A stretch of 64,000 nt of DNA. Source: an uncultured Colwellia sp. (GTDB lineage: Bacteria > Pseudomonadota > Gammaproteobacteria > Enterobacterales > Alteromonadaceae). Location of the stretch: contig CAJXQI010000020.1 in the NCBI GenBank assembly GCA_913058395.1, positions 1 through 64,000 of the forward strand, given 5' to 3'. Under the pieces are notes generated by a model. That model saw nothing but the letters and a program-made list of their open reading frames with translations, searched no databases and was not told the DNA's origin. Position numbers and translations under genes: made by a program. Shown here piece by piece: positions 1 through 8,192 of the stretch; within the stretch, counting starts at the first letter, position 1; each line of letters starts with the position of its first letter.

Positions 1-13
1 GGCTTCTATTAAG

Positions 14-44
14 AAAAGCCCGTTACTGATGTGACGGGCTTTTT
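14..44. terminator. Rho-independent terminator of a gene left of the window
   Basis: A perfect 10-bp stem, AAAAGCCCGT with ACGGGCTTTT, closes a 10-nt loop and runs into T residues. No gene in the window ends here from the left, so it most likely ends a transcript that begins outside the window. The A-run on the left arm would let it work on the other strand as well. Confidence 0.8.
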
Positions 45-588
45 GCTGTCTGGCGATAAATAAGTTAATAGAAGCAATGGCATCGCGCCGCTAGTTGACA
101 GTGTGTAGGGCGCTTGAGGTACGGATTCTGAATATTCATACTCTTGCAGCCATAAATGCCTGTAAAACATTTATTAGGGTAGATATGATGTTGTTTTATG
201 AGTGGCCTTTGTGCGTCATCGCTAGCCTTTGTTAAGGTAAGTGTTTCGTATGAATCATGGAGAGTCTACATTATTCGTAATCCCCCTATTTACTTATAGA
301 GCCACCTGACCTCGTATCGTTACTTCATTTTGTACATCAAAATAACTAAGCAGTTTTGATACTGTTTTATATCTATTGAATCATACTGATATTTGTTACT
401 TGGGTATGTCATTCAGATAAAGGTCTGGTGATATTTAATGATTTTCAGCAGCGCTATATATGTTGCTTTATTTTGAAGGGCAACTGGGGCTGTTTTAGTT
501 TTTGGAAAGAGGGGGCGGGTAGTTACATTGCTGAATTATTTTGCTGCAATATGAATACCATACATAGATTCGCATATGGTTAGATATA
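45..588. other. Intergenic stretch without a recognisable gene
   Basis: About 540 bases lie between the left-edge terminator and the terminator of the S46 peptidase gene. I found no open frame of useful length with a ribosome binding site, no tRNA-like cloverleaf and no repeat array. It could hold a small RNA or a decayed gene, but nothing in the sequence supports either. Confidence 0.5.
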
Positions 589-613
589 AAAAATCCAGCC
601 GAAGCTGGATTTT
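589..613 (-). terminator. Terminator of the S46 peptidase gene
   Basis: On the minus strand a 9-bp stem, AAATCCAGC with GCTGGATTT, closes a UUCG tetraloop and is followed by a T-tract. It lies about 25 bases past the stop codon of the S46 peptidase gene. Confidence 0.9.
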
Positions 614-637
614 AGTTTTATGAAAACTATTTATTGT

Positions 638-2797
638 TTATTCGACAATGTCCATTTCTTCAATAAGATTGGTTGCACCATCGACATGCTCCATTACCCA
701 AAGCATGTATTTAATGTCGACGTGAATAGAACGATTCAATTTAGTATCGTAATCCCAGTCGCCAATGATACTCTCGTATACACCATCAAAAACTAGTCCA
801 ACAAATTCGGCTTTGTCATTTAATGTTGGTGAGCCTGAGTTACCACCTGTAATGTCAAGAGTACCTAAAAAGTTGACAGGAACGCTACCAAGTTCTTTCT
901 TAGCGTATTCACCGTATTGTTTCTCTTTAATTAGAGAAAGTTCTTTTTTAGGTGCGTCGAATGGGGCAATACCGGTATCTTTTCTTACAATACCTTCAAG
1001 TGTAGTGAAAGGCGTAGCAACTAAGCCGTCTTGTGGAGAGTAGCCTTTAACATTGCCGTAAGTAACTCGTAGTGTGCTGTTAGCATCAGCATATACTGGA
1101 AGGTTTTTTGAGTTAAAATAAGCAATTAATGCTGCCATGTATTTAGGACGATAAGATTGAATATTCCCCGAAAGATCTTCACTCGCTTCTTCAAGTTGCT
1201 TACGCTCTGCAGATGTTGCTACTGCTAGTTGAATGAACGGGTCGTTGCTGTTGTTGAAATCTTCAGGTGATTTCTTCATCCAATTAAGACGAGTTTCCTC
1301 TTTGTTCAACTCTGTTTTTTGATACATTTTTTCAAGCTTGGCTTGAAATTGTTGCTCGTTAAAGTTTTTATCAACACCAAAAAACATATCTAATGATTGC
1401 AGACGTTGTGCTTTTGGTAGCTGCACATAATGTTTAAACATTGCCAGAACTATTTTTTGGTCAATTTCTGCATCGTAACGGCGATTGACTGCTTTCATAC
1501 CTTGCTCGAAACGAGCGATATCACGCTCTTGGTAACCACGTTTACGATCAATGTTAGGCTTGGTATTTTCTTGCGATAAACGATACAAACGGTTAGCAGT
1601 GCTATACATTTTTCCGTAATTTAAATAACCTAAAATCAAATCTCTTGCTTGAGTTTTCTGGTCTTGCTTAATCAGACCATTTAGGCCATTCAATGCTTTA
1701 CCGTATTTATTTTTAAGAGCGGTATCTGCATTAATCCACGTGTTAAGGTTTGATTCTAGCTCTTGTTTACGAGAAAGCGTTGTACCTTTGTTATAGCTTT
1801 CAACCATGCTGCCATAATTTTTAGCATAGTTGGCTAAACTGGCTAATGTGCTCTCATATTTAATACGAGCATCGCTACCTGGCGCTGAGTTGTCATGAAT
1901 TAAGTTAATAATTTCTTCGCGGTATTCTTTTGCTTTTGGATAAGTCCAAGTGAATTGATTTTCAACTTCAAGTGCCGTGCGGTAACGGTTCGTGCGGCCT
2001 GGGTATCCTAGCACCATGATGTAATCATCTTCGTCAACACTACTTTTGTTAACTTTTAAGTGATGCTTCGGTTCATAAGGAACATTATCAGTACTATAAT
2101 CTGCTGGTTGACCATCCTTACCAACATAAGCGCGATAGAAACCATAATCACCGGTGTGACGTGGCCACATCCAGTTATCAATATCACCACCATATTTACC
2201 AACACTGCTCGCAGGAGCGTGCACTAAACGAACATCTCGAATAGTAAGCTGTTTAAATAGGTAATATTCTAGCCCACCATGAAAGTTAACCACACTACAA
2301 CGGTATTTACTGTCACTTTCACATTCGGCTACTAAAGATTTCGAACTTTTATCTATGCTTTTAAAGCGCTCTGCACCCGTCATCGTTTCAGTAAGTGCAG
2401 CATTAATCATTTTCGTCACAGGAGTTATTTCTTCAGTGACGTAGATACGGCTACCGGGCGTCGCTGGTAACTCTTCTTTAAATGATTTTGCTAAGAAACC
2501 ATTTTTAAGCAAGTTGTTTTCTTCAGTTGAGTTATATTGTACAGAGCCATAGACACAATGGTGATTGGTTGCTACTAAGCCTTTATCTGAAACAAAAGAA
2601 GCAGTACAACCGCCTAAGCTAACAATTGCGCCCATCGGAAAATCTGTTAAGTTGGTTAAGCTATTTGGGTCAAGTTTTAAGCCTGCATCGACAAGTTTAG
2701 TAGCAATACTTGGTAGTTGATGTGGCTGCCACATTCCTTCATCGGCCATTGTTGCCGTTGAAGCTAATGCAAAGCATAGTGAAGCAAATTTTTTCAT
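638..2797 (-). CDS. S46 family dipeptidyl peptidase (DPP7-like)
   Basis: Secreted serine exopeptidase that removes dipeptides from peptide N-termini, probably in the periplasm. The 719-residue length is normal for S46. Residues 1-18 form a signal peptide. The chymotrypsin-like triad can be placed at His80 in TNHHC, Asp217 in PRHTGDY and Ser654 in GGNSGSP. Residue 672, eighteen after the catalytic Ser, is Gly. As I recall the family, Gly there marks the DPP7 type (hydrophobic P1) and Arg marks DPP11 (acidic P1), so DPP7-like specificity is inferred. Monocistronic, with its own terminator. It fits with the subtilases and S9 peptidases in the window as the periplasmic end of protein use. Family assignment is firm; specificity is less so. 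Confidence 0.92.
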   Translation of the reverse strand: MKKFASLCFALASTATMADEGMWQPHQLPSIATKLVDAGLKLDPNSLTNLTDFPMGAIVSLGGCTASFVSDKGLVATNHHCVYGSVQYNSTEENNLLKNGFLAKSFKEELPATPGSRIYVTEEITPVTKMINAALTETMTGAERFKSIDKSSKSLVAECESDSKYRCSVVNFHGGLEYYLFKQLTIRDVRLVHAPASSVGKYGGDIDNWMWPRHTGDYGFYRAYVGKDGQPADYSTDNVPYEPKHHLKVNKSSVDEDDYIMVLGYPGRTNRYRTALEVENQFTWTYPKAKEYREEIINLIHDNSAPGSDARIKYESTLASLANYAKNYGSMVESYNKGTTLSRKQELESNLNTWINADTALKNKYGKALNGLNGLIKQDQKTQARDLILGYLNYGKMYSTANRLYRLSQENTKPNIDRKRGYQERDIARFEQGMKAVNRRYDAEIDQKIVLAMFKHYVQLPKAQRLQSLDMFFGVDKNFNEQQFQAKLEKMYQKTELNKEETRLNWMKKSPEDFNNSNDPFIQLAVATSAERKQLEEASEDLSGNIQSYRPKYMAALIAYFNSKNLPVYADANSTLRVTYGNVKGYSPQDGLVATPFTTLEGIVRKDTGIAPFDAPKKELSLIKEKQYGEYAKKELGSVPVNFLGTLDITGGNSGSPTLNDKAEFVGLVFDGVYESIIGDWDYDTKLNRSIHVDIKYMLWVMEHVDGATNLIEEMDIVE

Positions 2798-3131
2798 TAT
2801 TTTTTGTTCTCTAAAATTAGTGTTTAAAGCTGTCAGCAGTTTGCTTTATCACTTTAAATTAGTCAAAAAAATCACTGAATTATATGAGGGAATGAAAACT
2901 AGAAATATAATTCCTGACAAATGAAATTAAAGTGTGCTTAACACTCATAAATAGCAGCGATTATTGAACTAAAACATAATATTAAGTGAAAATTATCGCT
3001 ATTATACTTGTTGAAACGTGATTGTTTATATACTCTAAAGATGTTGGTAACAAAATGTTTACGTTTTCTTTTGATATAATCTAAACATTTGTAGTAAATA
3101 CTAAAAGTAGAAACATTCTTAAGGGGGTTTT
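2798..3131. other. Divergent intergenic region, S46 peptidase / diguanylate cyclase
   Basis: This 334-bp A/T-rich region separates two divergent genes and must hold both promoters. The only clear site is an extended -10 for the rightward gene, listed separately. I see no coding sequence and no strong operator palindrome. Confidence 0.6.
3072..3080 (+). promoter_or_regulatory. Extended -10 promoter for the diguanylate cyclase gene
   Basis: The sequence TGATATAAT is a TGN-extended, perfect TATAAT -10 box about 50 bases before the GTG start. There is no good -35 at 17 bp, which agrees with an extended -10 promoter. Confidence 0.5.
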
Positions 3132-4133
3132 GTGCTTATTAAAGATAATTTCGAAGAAGCTTTGAAAATCAGTGAGTCAACTAATGAGCTTTTAACTCAT
3201 TATCAAATACCGCCAAGCCCAGTAAACTATTCTGTTATTTATTTATATGCCAGTGAACGTAACGAGAAGCTAACGGCTGAGTTAGAGCGGCATATACAAA
3301 GTTACCAAGAAATTGATTTAACCTTTATAGAAGGCTTATTCGAAAAATACATTTCCAATTCTCATATTATCGACAAGCAGATACTTGATCCTATTGAAAA
3401 GTCATTAACATCAACTTTGGAGAAGATTAATTCTCAAGTTGATAGCGACAAAATGATTGCATCAAACCTTAAAAAAGCAGAAAAAGCACTTTCTAAGCAC
3501 GAATATCATAAATCGATGCAAAATATAGTCACTTTTTTAATGAGCAGCATTACTACCTCTCAACAGCAGCATAGTGATTTATCGTTAGAATTGACTCACG
3601 CTTGTGGTGAAGTTAGCTTCTTAAAATCAAAATTAAAAGCGGCTAGACATGAAGCGATTGTGGACTCATTAACCGGTTTGTTTAACCGTCGTGGATGTGA
3701 TGTGAAATTGCAAGAATTAGATATAGAGCAAGTGCATTCTTCATTAGCGATAGATATTGATCATTTCAAAAATATTAATGATCAATTTGGTCATTTTATT
3801 GGTGATAAAGTCATACAGCGTATTGCGAAAGTTATAAAGTCGAGTATCTCAGATAAAGATATAGCGGTTAGGTTTGGTGGTGAAGAATTTGTTGTTGTGA
3901 TGGTTAATAAAACAATGTCACAGGCCCATGAAATAGCCGAAAAAATAAGACTGGCAATATCTGGCTTGAAGTTGATGCAGCGCGACTCTAAAGCCTATTT
4001 GCCATCCATTTCGGTTTCAATTGGCATAGCGGAACGTCAAGATGAACTGAATTGGACTGCGTTGTTTGAGCAAGCTGATACTGCACTTTATCAAGCAAAA
4101 AATACAGGCAGAAATAAAAGCGTTTGCTTATAA
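3132..4133 (+). CDS. Diguanylate cyclase (GGDEF domain) with helical N-terminus
   Basis: Cytoplasmic enzyme predicted to make c-di-GMP from two GTP. Residues 1-170 are soluble and mostly helical with no recognisable sensor domain; a coiled coil precedes the catalytic domain. Residues 175-333 form a GGDEF domain. The active-site loop is GGEEF and the metal/GTP motif DIDHFKNINDQFGH is intact, so it should be active. The inhibitory I-site (RxxD ahead of the loop) reads SDKD and lacks the Arg, so product inhibition at that site is unlikely. The GTG start is supported by a strong AAGGGGG ribosome binding site. Its hairpin terminator overlaps the stop codon. Confidence 0.9.
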   Translation: MLIKDNFEEALKISESTNELLTHYQIPPSPVNYSVIYLYASERNEKLTAELERHIQSYQEIDLTFIEGLFEKYISNSHIIDKQILDPIEKSLTSTLEKINSQVDSDKMIASNLKKAEKALSKHEYHKSMQNIVTFLMSSITTSQQQHSDLSLELTHACGEVSFLKSKLKAARHEAIVDSLTGLFNRRGCDVKLQELDIEQVHSSLAIDIDHFKNINDQFGHFIGDKVIQRIAKVIKSSISDKDIAVRFGGEEFVVVMVNKTMSQAHEIAEKIRLAISGLKLMQRDSKAYLPSISVSIGIAERQDELNWTALFEQADTALYQAKNTGRNKSVCL

Positions 4134-4142
4134 ACGCTTTTC
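4116..4142 (+). terminator. Terminator overlapping the end of the diguanylate cyclase gene
   Basis: A 10-bp stem, AAAAGCGTTT with AAACGCTTTT, spans the last codons and the TAA stop. It may also serve the convergent bluB gene. Confidence 0.7.
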
Positions 4143-4180
4143 AATTATGTAAAACCTAGGCTTTTAAAAGCTATTGAATT

Positions 4181-4975
4181 TTACTTTTTATCAGCAAATG
4201 ATTGCGGAAACTTCTCATCTAACTGTAACTGAGTAATTAGAGATTTTTCTTCGCTATTACTTGCTGATTGTCCCCAAGAATCAAAACTCACCAGCTCATC
4301 AATTGGTCGACGTGGTAACCAGTTTGCCGCTTCTAATTCTGGTTTTTCTTTAAAATGACTTACATACCCCAAACATAGATAAGCTATTGGAACGACATTG
4401 TCAGGCAATAATAGGGTGTCTCTTAATGCCTCAGGATGCAAAATTGAAACCCAGCCGACCCCAACTCCTTCTGCTCTTGCTGCTAGCCAAAAGTTTTGTA
4501 CCGCACATACTGAGCTATAAAGATCCATCTCTTTCATATGAGTTCGGCCAATGACCGTTTTACCTGTACGCTCTCTATCACAGGTGATACAAATATTTAT
4601 CGGTGACTCGATAATGCCTTCAAGTTTAAGGTTCTTGTATGTCTCTTGTTTGTTGCTCTCAAACATTGCTTGCGCTTCTTGATGGGCAAGAGAGAAGTCT
4701 TGATGAATTTTATTTTTGACTTCAGGTGACTGAATAACAATAAAGTCCCAAGGCTGCATAAAACCAACAGACGGGGCATGGTGTGCAGCATAAAGAACTC
4801 GACTTAGTACTTTGTGAGGAATTGCATCAGGTAAAAATTGCCCCCGCACATCTCGTCGGTTAAATATGGCTTTGTATAAACCATGTTGATCCTGTTCGTT
4901 AAAGTTATGCTGTTCTTTTGAACCATCTATAGTATGTACATTTTTTTGATTAGTCGTGTTTTCTTCGAAATCCAA
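4181..4975 (-). CDS. bluB: 5,6-dimethylbenzimidazole synthase BluB
   Basis: Flavin-destructase of the nitroreductase fold that converts reduced FMN and O2 to 5,6-dimethylbenzimidazole, the lower ligand of cobalamin. Family-specific segments are present: RRDVRGQFLPD near residue 41, APSVGFMQPWDF near 68, GRTHMKEMDLYS near 144, and GVGVGWVSI and LCLGYV further on. The roughly 45-residue N-terminus and the C-terminal 35 residues are poorly conserved tails. The start is TTG, chosen because AAGGGGA lies 6 nt upstream and there is no in-frame ATG before the conserved core. A cobalamin riboswitch precedes it, so B12 should repress it. No other cobalamin genes are nearby, which suggests the product feeds B12 synthesis or remodelling encoded elsewhere. 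Confidence 0.95.
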   Translation of the reverse strand: MDFEENTTNQKNVHTIDGSKEQHNFNEQDQHGLYKAIFNRRDVRGQFLPDAIPHKVLSRVLYAAHHAPSVGFMQPWDFIVIQSPEVKNKIHQDFSLAHQEAQAMFESNKQETYKNLKLEGIIESPINICITCDRERTGKTVIGRTHMKEMDLYSSVCAVQNFWLAARAEGVGVGWVSILHPEALRDTLLLPDNVVPIAYLCLGYVSHFKEKPELEAANWLPRRPIDELVSFDSWGQSASNSEEKSLITQLQLDEKFPQSFADKK

Positions 4976-5028
4976 AATATTCCCCTTAATGGATCTATAC
5001 AGCGATCGGCCTTTCGCTTATTTGGAAT

Positions 5029-5222
5029 TTTTAGGCAGGTCTTCTGACTTAGACGCAAACTCATCGTTAATGAATTAAAGCTCGATACCTTCCCAGCGAA
5101 TTCCGCCAGTGGTTTTTATACAAACTTATACGTCAATACAGCGTTGGGCACGTATTGGATTTTCACCAATTTCCCTATTCTCTTGACCGTTACTTTAAAA
5201 AGCAAGGTTACAAGCACCTAAA
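5029..5222 (-). promoter_or_regulatory. Cobalamin (AdoCbl) riboswitch controlling bluB
   Basis: Read on the minus strand, the leader has the hallmarks of the cobalamin riboswitch in the right order: GGGAA then GGTGAAAATCC, GCCC-ACGCTGTA, a near B12-box core (ACCACTGG), and a closing GTCAGAAGACCTGCCT element. The aptamer ends about 50 bases before the bluB start. The following segment contains the AAGGGGA ribosome binding site, so control of translation or of early termination is possible. I see no clear terminator hairpin between aptamer and start, which favours translational control (inference). Confidence 0.93.
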
Positions 5223-5237
5223 AATAGTTGCGGCGCG

Positions 5238-5267
5238 ACTATAGCATTGCGTGATTAAATTGAACAA
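5238..5267 (-). promoter_or_regulatory. Putative promoter of the riboswitch-bluB transcript
   Basis: On the minus strand TTGTTC (5267-5262) and TATAGT (5243-5238) are separated by 18 bp and lie just upstream of the riboswitch 5' end. Confidence 0.5.
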
Positions 5268-5353
5268 TTTATGTTTACTCATAAACAATATGATGAAAAG
5301 CTAGAGAAAATTTAGGGAAGGCTGTTTAAATATTATTGAAACTTTCTAGATAT

Positions 5354-5385
5354 AAAAAAAGGGAAAGCAGCAAGCTACTTTCCCT
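5354..5385 (-). terminator. Terminator of the first subtilase gene
   Basis: Minus-strand hairpin with arms AGGGAAAG and CTTTCCCT, an inner AGC/GCT pairing, and a following T7 tract. It lies 33 bases past the stop of the subtilase gene. Confidence 0.9.
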
Positions 5386-5417
5386 AATTACACACTAGTT
5401 GGGACCTAGTTAACCTT

Positions 5418-7826
5418 CTATGGGTTATATGTTACATCTAAACTAACGCCAGTTGCTGCTTGGTATCCGTAAATACCAACATGCCATGTATCTGCTGTAG
5501 GGTTAGTGAATGGACATGACTCAGTGTTGCCACTTTTATATGGACGACAATCATAAGAAGTTGACGTTGGCTTTGAACCGCGACGAATATACATGTCAGC
5601 ATCACCTGTGCCACCACTCATGTTGAAATCAAGTGTAGCCATACCTGCTGGTACATCAATTGTATAATAAGTCCATGCACGACGAGCTACGCTAATATCG
5701 GTAACTGATGCACTACCACCAGTAGCACCGCCGCCACCGCCAGTTGAGCCTTCAGTAAAGCTACCTGTTAAGCTAACACCAGTAAATGCAGAGTAACCAA
5801 TAACTTTCACATGGTAAGTACCTGCTTGTGCTGTTGCAATTGGACATGATTCAGCATTACCGCCTTTATAAGGACGACAATCGTAGCTAGATGTTGTTGG
5901 TGCTGAGCCAAACTTAACGTAAAGGTCAGCATCACCTGTGCCACCCGTCATATCGAAGCTTAAATCTGTTGCTCCAGCAGGAACTGTCATTGTAAAGTTT
6001 AATTCTTCTGATTTAGCACCAGCAATATTTGTTTTAGCTACGCCATTTGCTAACACATTATCACCACCTGTAGGAGGTGTTGTAGTGCTACAGCTTGCTG
6101 CTAAAGCATCTGAAGCTGCTTTTGCTTGAACTAAACCGTAACCAGTTTTGTCATCACGACCTGCAACATCTAAGTCGATTGCTGTTGATTTTAATGCATC
6201 ACGTACTTGTGTTGCTGTACAGTCTGGGTTATTGCTCCATACTAACGCTGCAACGCCTGTAACATGAGGAGTTGCCATCGAAGTACCGTTGTAATATGCG
6301 TAATCTTGGTTGCCAACAACGTTCAAGTTAGCATTGCTGCCAAGCTGTCCCATAAGTTGTAAACCTAAATCACGGTTAACAGAAACTGTTGGTACAGTTA
6401 CGTCAGTATTTGCATCGACTAAAAATGGATTCTGTAGACCTGGGCGAGCACTGTTACTGTAAACAATTACACCAGAAGCACCAGCATCAGCACAAGCTTT
6501 TGCAGGGTTTATTTCAGGGTAATTACTACCTTTTTGGTTATCATTACGTTCCGCTAAACAAATATTACCTGAAACGTTTGAACAGCTGTAGCTGCTACCA
6601 GAAAGTGTACAAGCTGATAAAACACCATTGGCTGAGCTATTTACGTTACTTACAGTAAAGCTACCACCACTTTGAATGTAATGAGTTTGTGGTACAACTT
6701 CGTCATTGCCATAAGTTGTTGAACCTAAAGTGATGTAACCTAAACGGCCATCACCAGCAACAGTAGATAAAATTGCTTCACCTGGCGCTGAAATTTCAAC
6801 TTGAGATGTATATTGAGAGAATTCTGCATGTTGACGACCTTGGTCAAGTGCACCTACTGCCATTACTGAATCATAAGAAGCAGGGTAAGACAATGTAGCA
6901 TCACCATCGTTACCTGATGCAGCAATAAGTAAAACACCAGCATCAGCAGCAGCTTGTAATGAGTTACGTTCAGCGTTGCTTGAGCCTGCACCACCTAAAC
7001 TCATGTTAATAACTTTAGCGCCGTTATTTACACAAGTATCAACCGCATCAACTAATTCGCCAGTGTAACCCCAGCCTGCAGCATTAAATACTTTAACAAT
7101 ATGCAAGTTAACATTAGTGTTTGGCATGATACCAACAACACCTTCAGAGTTGTTTACTGCAGCAATAGTACCAGCAACATGCGTACCGTGAGAGCCGCCA
7201 TTTTGATACCAGTTACCTGTACCTGAGTTATTAGTACCAGATGCATTGTTAGCATTTAAGTCTGGGTTTGCGCGTTCGTAACCTGAATCGATAATACAAA
7301 CTGTCATGTTGGCAGCATCGTCATCAGATAAAAGATCTGATTGAGTATCTGCGATACCCCAAGGTTGGTTTTGCGCCATTAAATAACGTTTATAATCTGG
7401 TTCTGCAAATTCAACATCAGCGTGGCTATTAAGCTCAAGTACCATCGCTTTAACATCGTTAATATGTTTTTGCTTGCCTAGAGAAATAACATGACGACCA
7501 TTTTGAAGCTTTTTCAAATGTTTTAAGCTATGACCCGCTTTTTTAGCTAAGCCTGCTGGCATGGCTTTTTCTGATGCAAAACCACTTAGTGATTGCGCTT
7601 CAAAACCATTTTTATATTTAACAATAATACGGTCAGTAAAGTCATGGCTTTTAAATTTTTGATCTTCACGCCATTGACTGAAGTCGTTATTAACTGCTGT
7701 CATGGTGTTGATTGCATTTACTGGTACAGCTTGTAATTCAGCTGTTTCAAAAGTTTGAGCGTTACTTGTTGCAGCTATAATAGATAGTGCAAGAACACTT
7801 AAACCTAATTTTTGATTGCTTCTCAT
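5418..7826 (-). CDS. Secreted S8 serine peptidase (subtilase) with PA insert and two PPC domains
   Basis: Extracellular subtilisin-like endopeptidase, 802 residues. Order: signal peptide (about 1-23), I9-type inhibitor propeptide (about 65-150), S8 catalytic domain with Asp180 (IIDSGYE), His213 (SHGTHVAGT) and Ser516 (NGTSMATPH). A protease-associated (PA) insert lies at about 390-505, and two pre-peptidase C-terminal (PPC) domains follow. The PPC domains are near-repeats, each with GGTGDADxY and SYDCRPYK, joined by a Gly-rich linker. I chose the ATG at 7826 because AGGAGAG lies 8 nt upstream and a signal peptide follows; a longer frame 36 nt upstream lacks both. PPC domains are usually removed during maturation. 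It is divergent from a paralogous subtilase at 8193. Confidence 0.95.
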   Translation of the reverse strand: MRSNQKLGLSVLALSIIAATSNAQTFETAELQAVPVNAINTMTAVNNDFSQWREDQKFKSHDFTDRIIVKYKNGFEAQSLSGFASEKAMPAGLAKKAGHSLKHLKKLQNGRHVISLGKQKHINDVKAMVLELNSHADVEFAEPDYKRYLMAQNQPWGIADTQSDLLSDDDAANMTVCIIDSGYERANPDLNANNASGTNNSGTGNWYQNGGSHGTHVAGTIAAVNNSEGVVGIMPNTNVNLHIVKVFNAAGWGYTGELVDAVDTCVNNGAKVINMSLGGAGSSNAERNSLQAAADAGVLLIAASGNDGDATLSYPASYDSVMAVGALDQGRQHAEFSQYTSQVEISAPGEAILSTVAGDGRLGYITLGSTTYGNDEVVPQTHYIQSGGSFTVSNVNSSANGVLSACTLSGSSYSCSNVSGNICLAERNDNQKGSNYPEINPAKACADAGASGVIVYSNSARPGLQNPFLVDANTDVTVPTVSVNRDLGLQLMGQLGSNANLNVVGNQDYAYYNGTSMATPHVTGVAALVWSNNPDCTATQVRDALKSTAIDLDVAGRDDKTGYGLVQAKAASDALAASCSTTTPPTGGDNVLANGVAKTNIAGAKSEELNFTMTVPAGATDLSFDMTGGTGDADLYVKFGSAPTTSSYDCRPYKGGNAESCPIATAQAGTYHVKVIGYSAFTGVSLTGSFTEGSTGGGGGATGGSASVTDISVARRAWTYYTIDVPAGMATLDFNMSGGTGDADMYIRRGSKPTSTSYDCRPYKSGNTESCPFTNPTADTWHVGIYGYQAATGVSLDVTYNP

Positions 7827-8192
7827 TTTGGAATCTCTCCTGTTTTGCGCTGAATGATTCATTCATGTTGAAACATCGGACGCATTATTTTTTTTATTAA
7901 TTGGTAAATTGTTACCACATTCATCTTGGCGTTTTAATTGACTATCTAATAGCAATCACAGGACTATATTTGGTAGAAAACCGACATGAATAAAAAAATG
8001 AATTTATTTTATCTGTTTGTTTATTAAGATGTTTGTGTTTTTGTGTCGTTTTATTTTGAAAATATGTCGTATATTTACTAGGGAGGTTTTTAGTAGCTGT
8101 TAGTATCAAAATACATTCAGGAAACAACTCCTGAAATAAATTTAATAATAATAAAGTTAGTTAAATACTATATAGAGACACTTGGAGCATCT
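7827..8192. other. Divergent promoter region between two subtilase genes
   Basis: 366 bp of A/T-rich sequence separates the start codons of two paralogous S8 peptidases, so both promoters and any shared control site must lie here. The leftward gene has AGGAGAG at 7835-7841; the rightward has GGAG at 8184-8187. A short minus-strand frame at 7942-8127 has no ribosome binding site and does not look like protein. I found no convincing operator. Confidence 0.55.

Noticed and set aside
7827-7862. Longer start of the first subtilase (12 more residues)
   Set aside because: It would put charged residues before the signal peptide and ignores the AGGAGAG placed 8 nt before ATG 7826.
7942-8127. Minus-strand open frame of 61 codons between two subtilase genes
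   Set aside because: No ribosome binding site, low-complexity A/T-derived sequence, and it lies across the promoters of both flanking genes.
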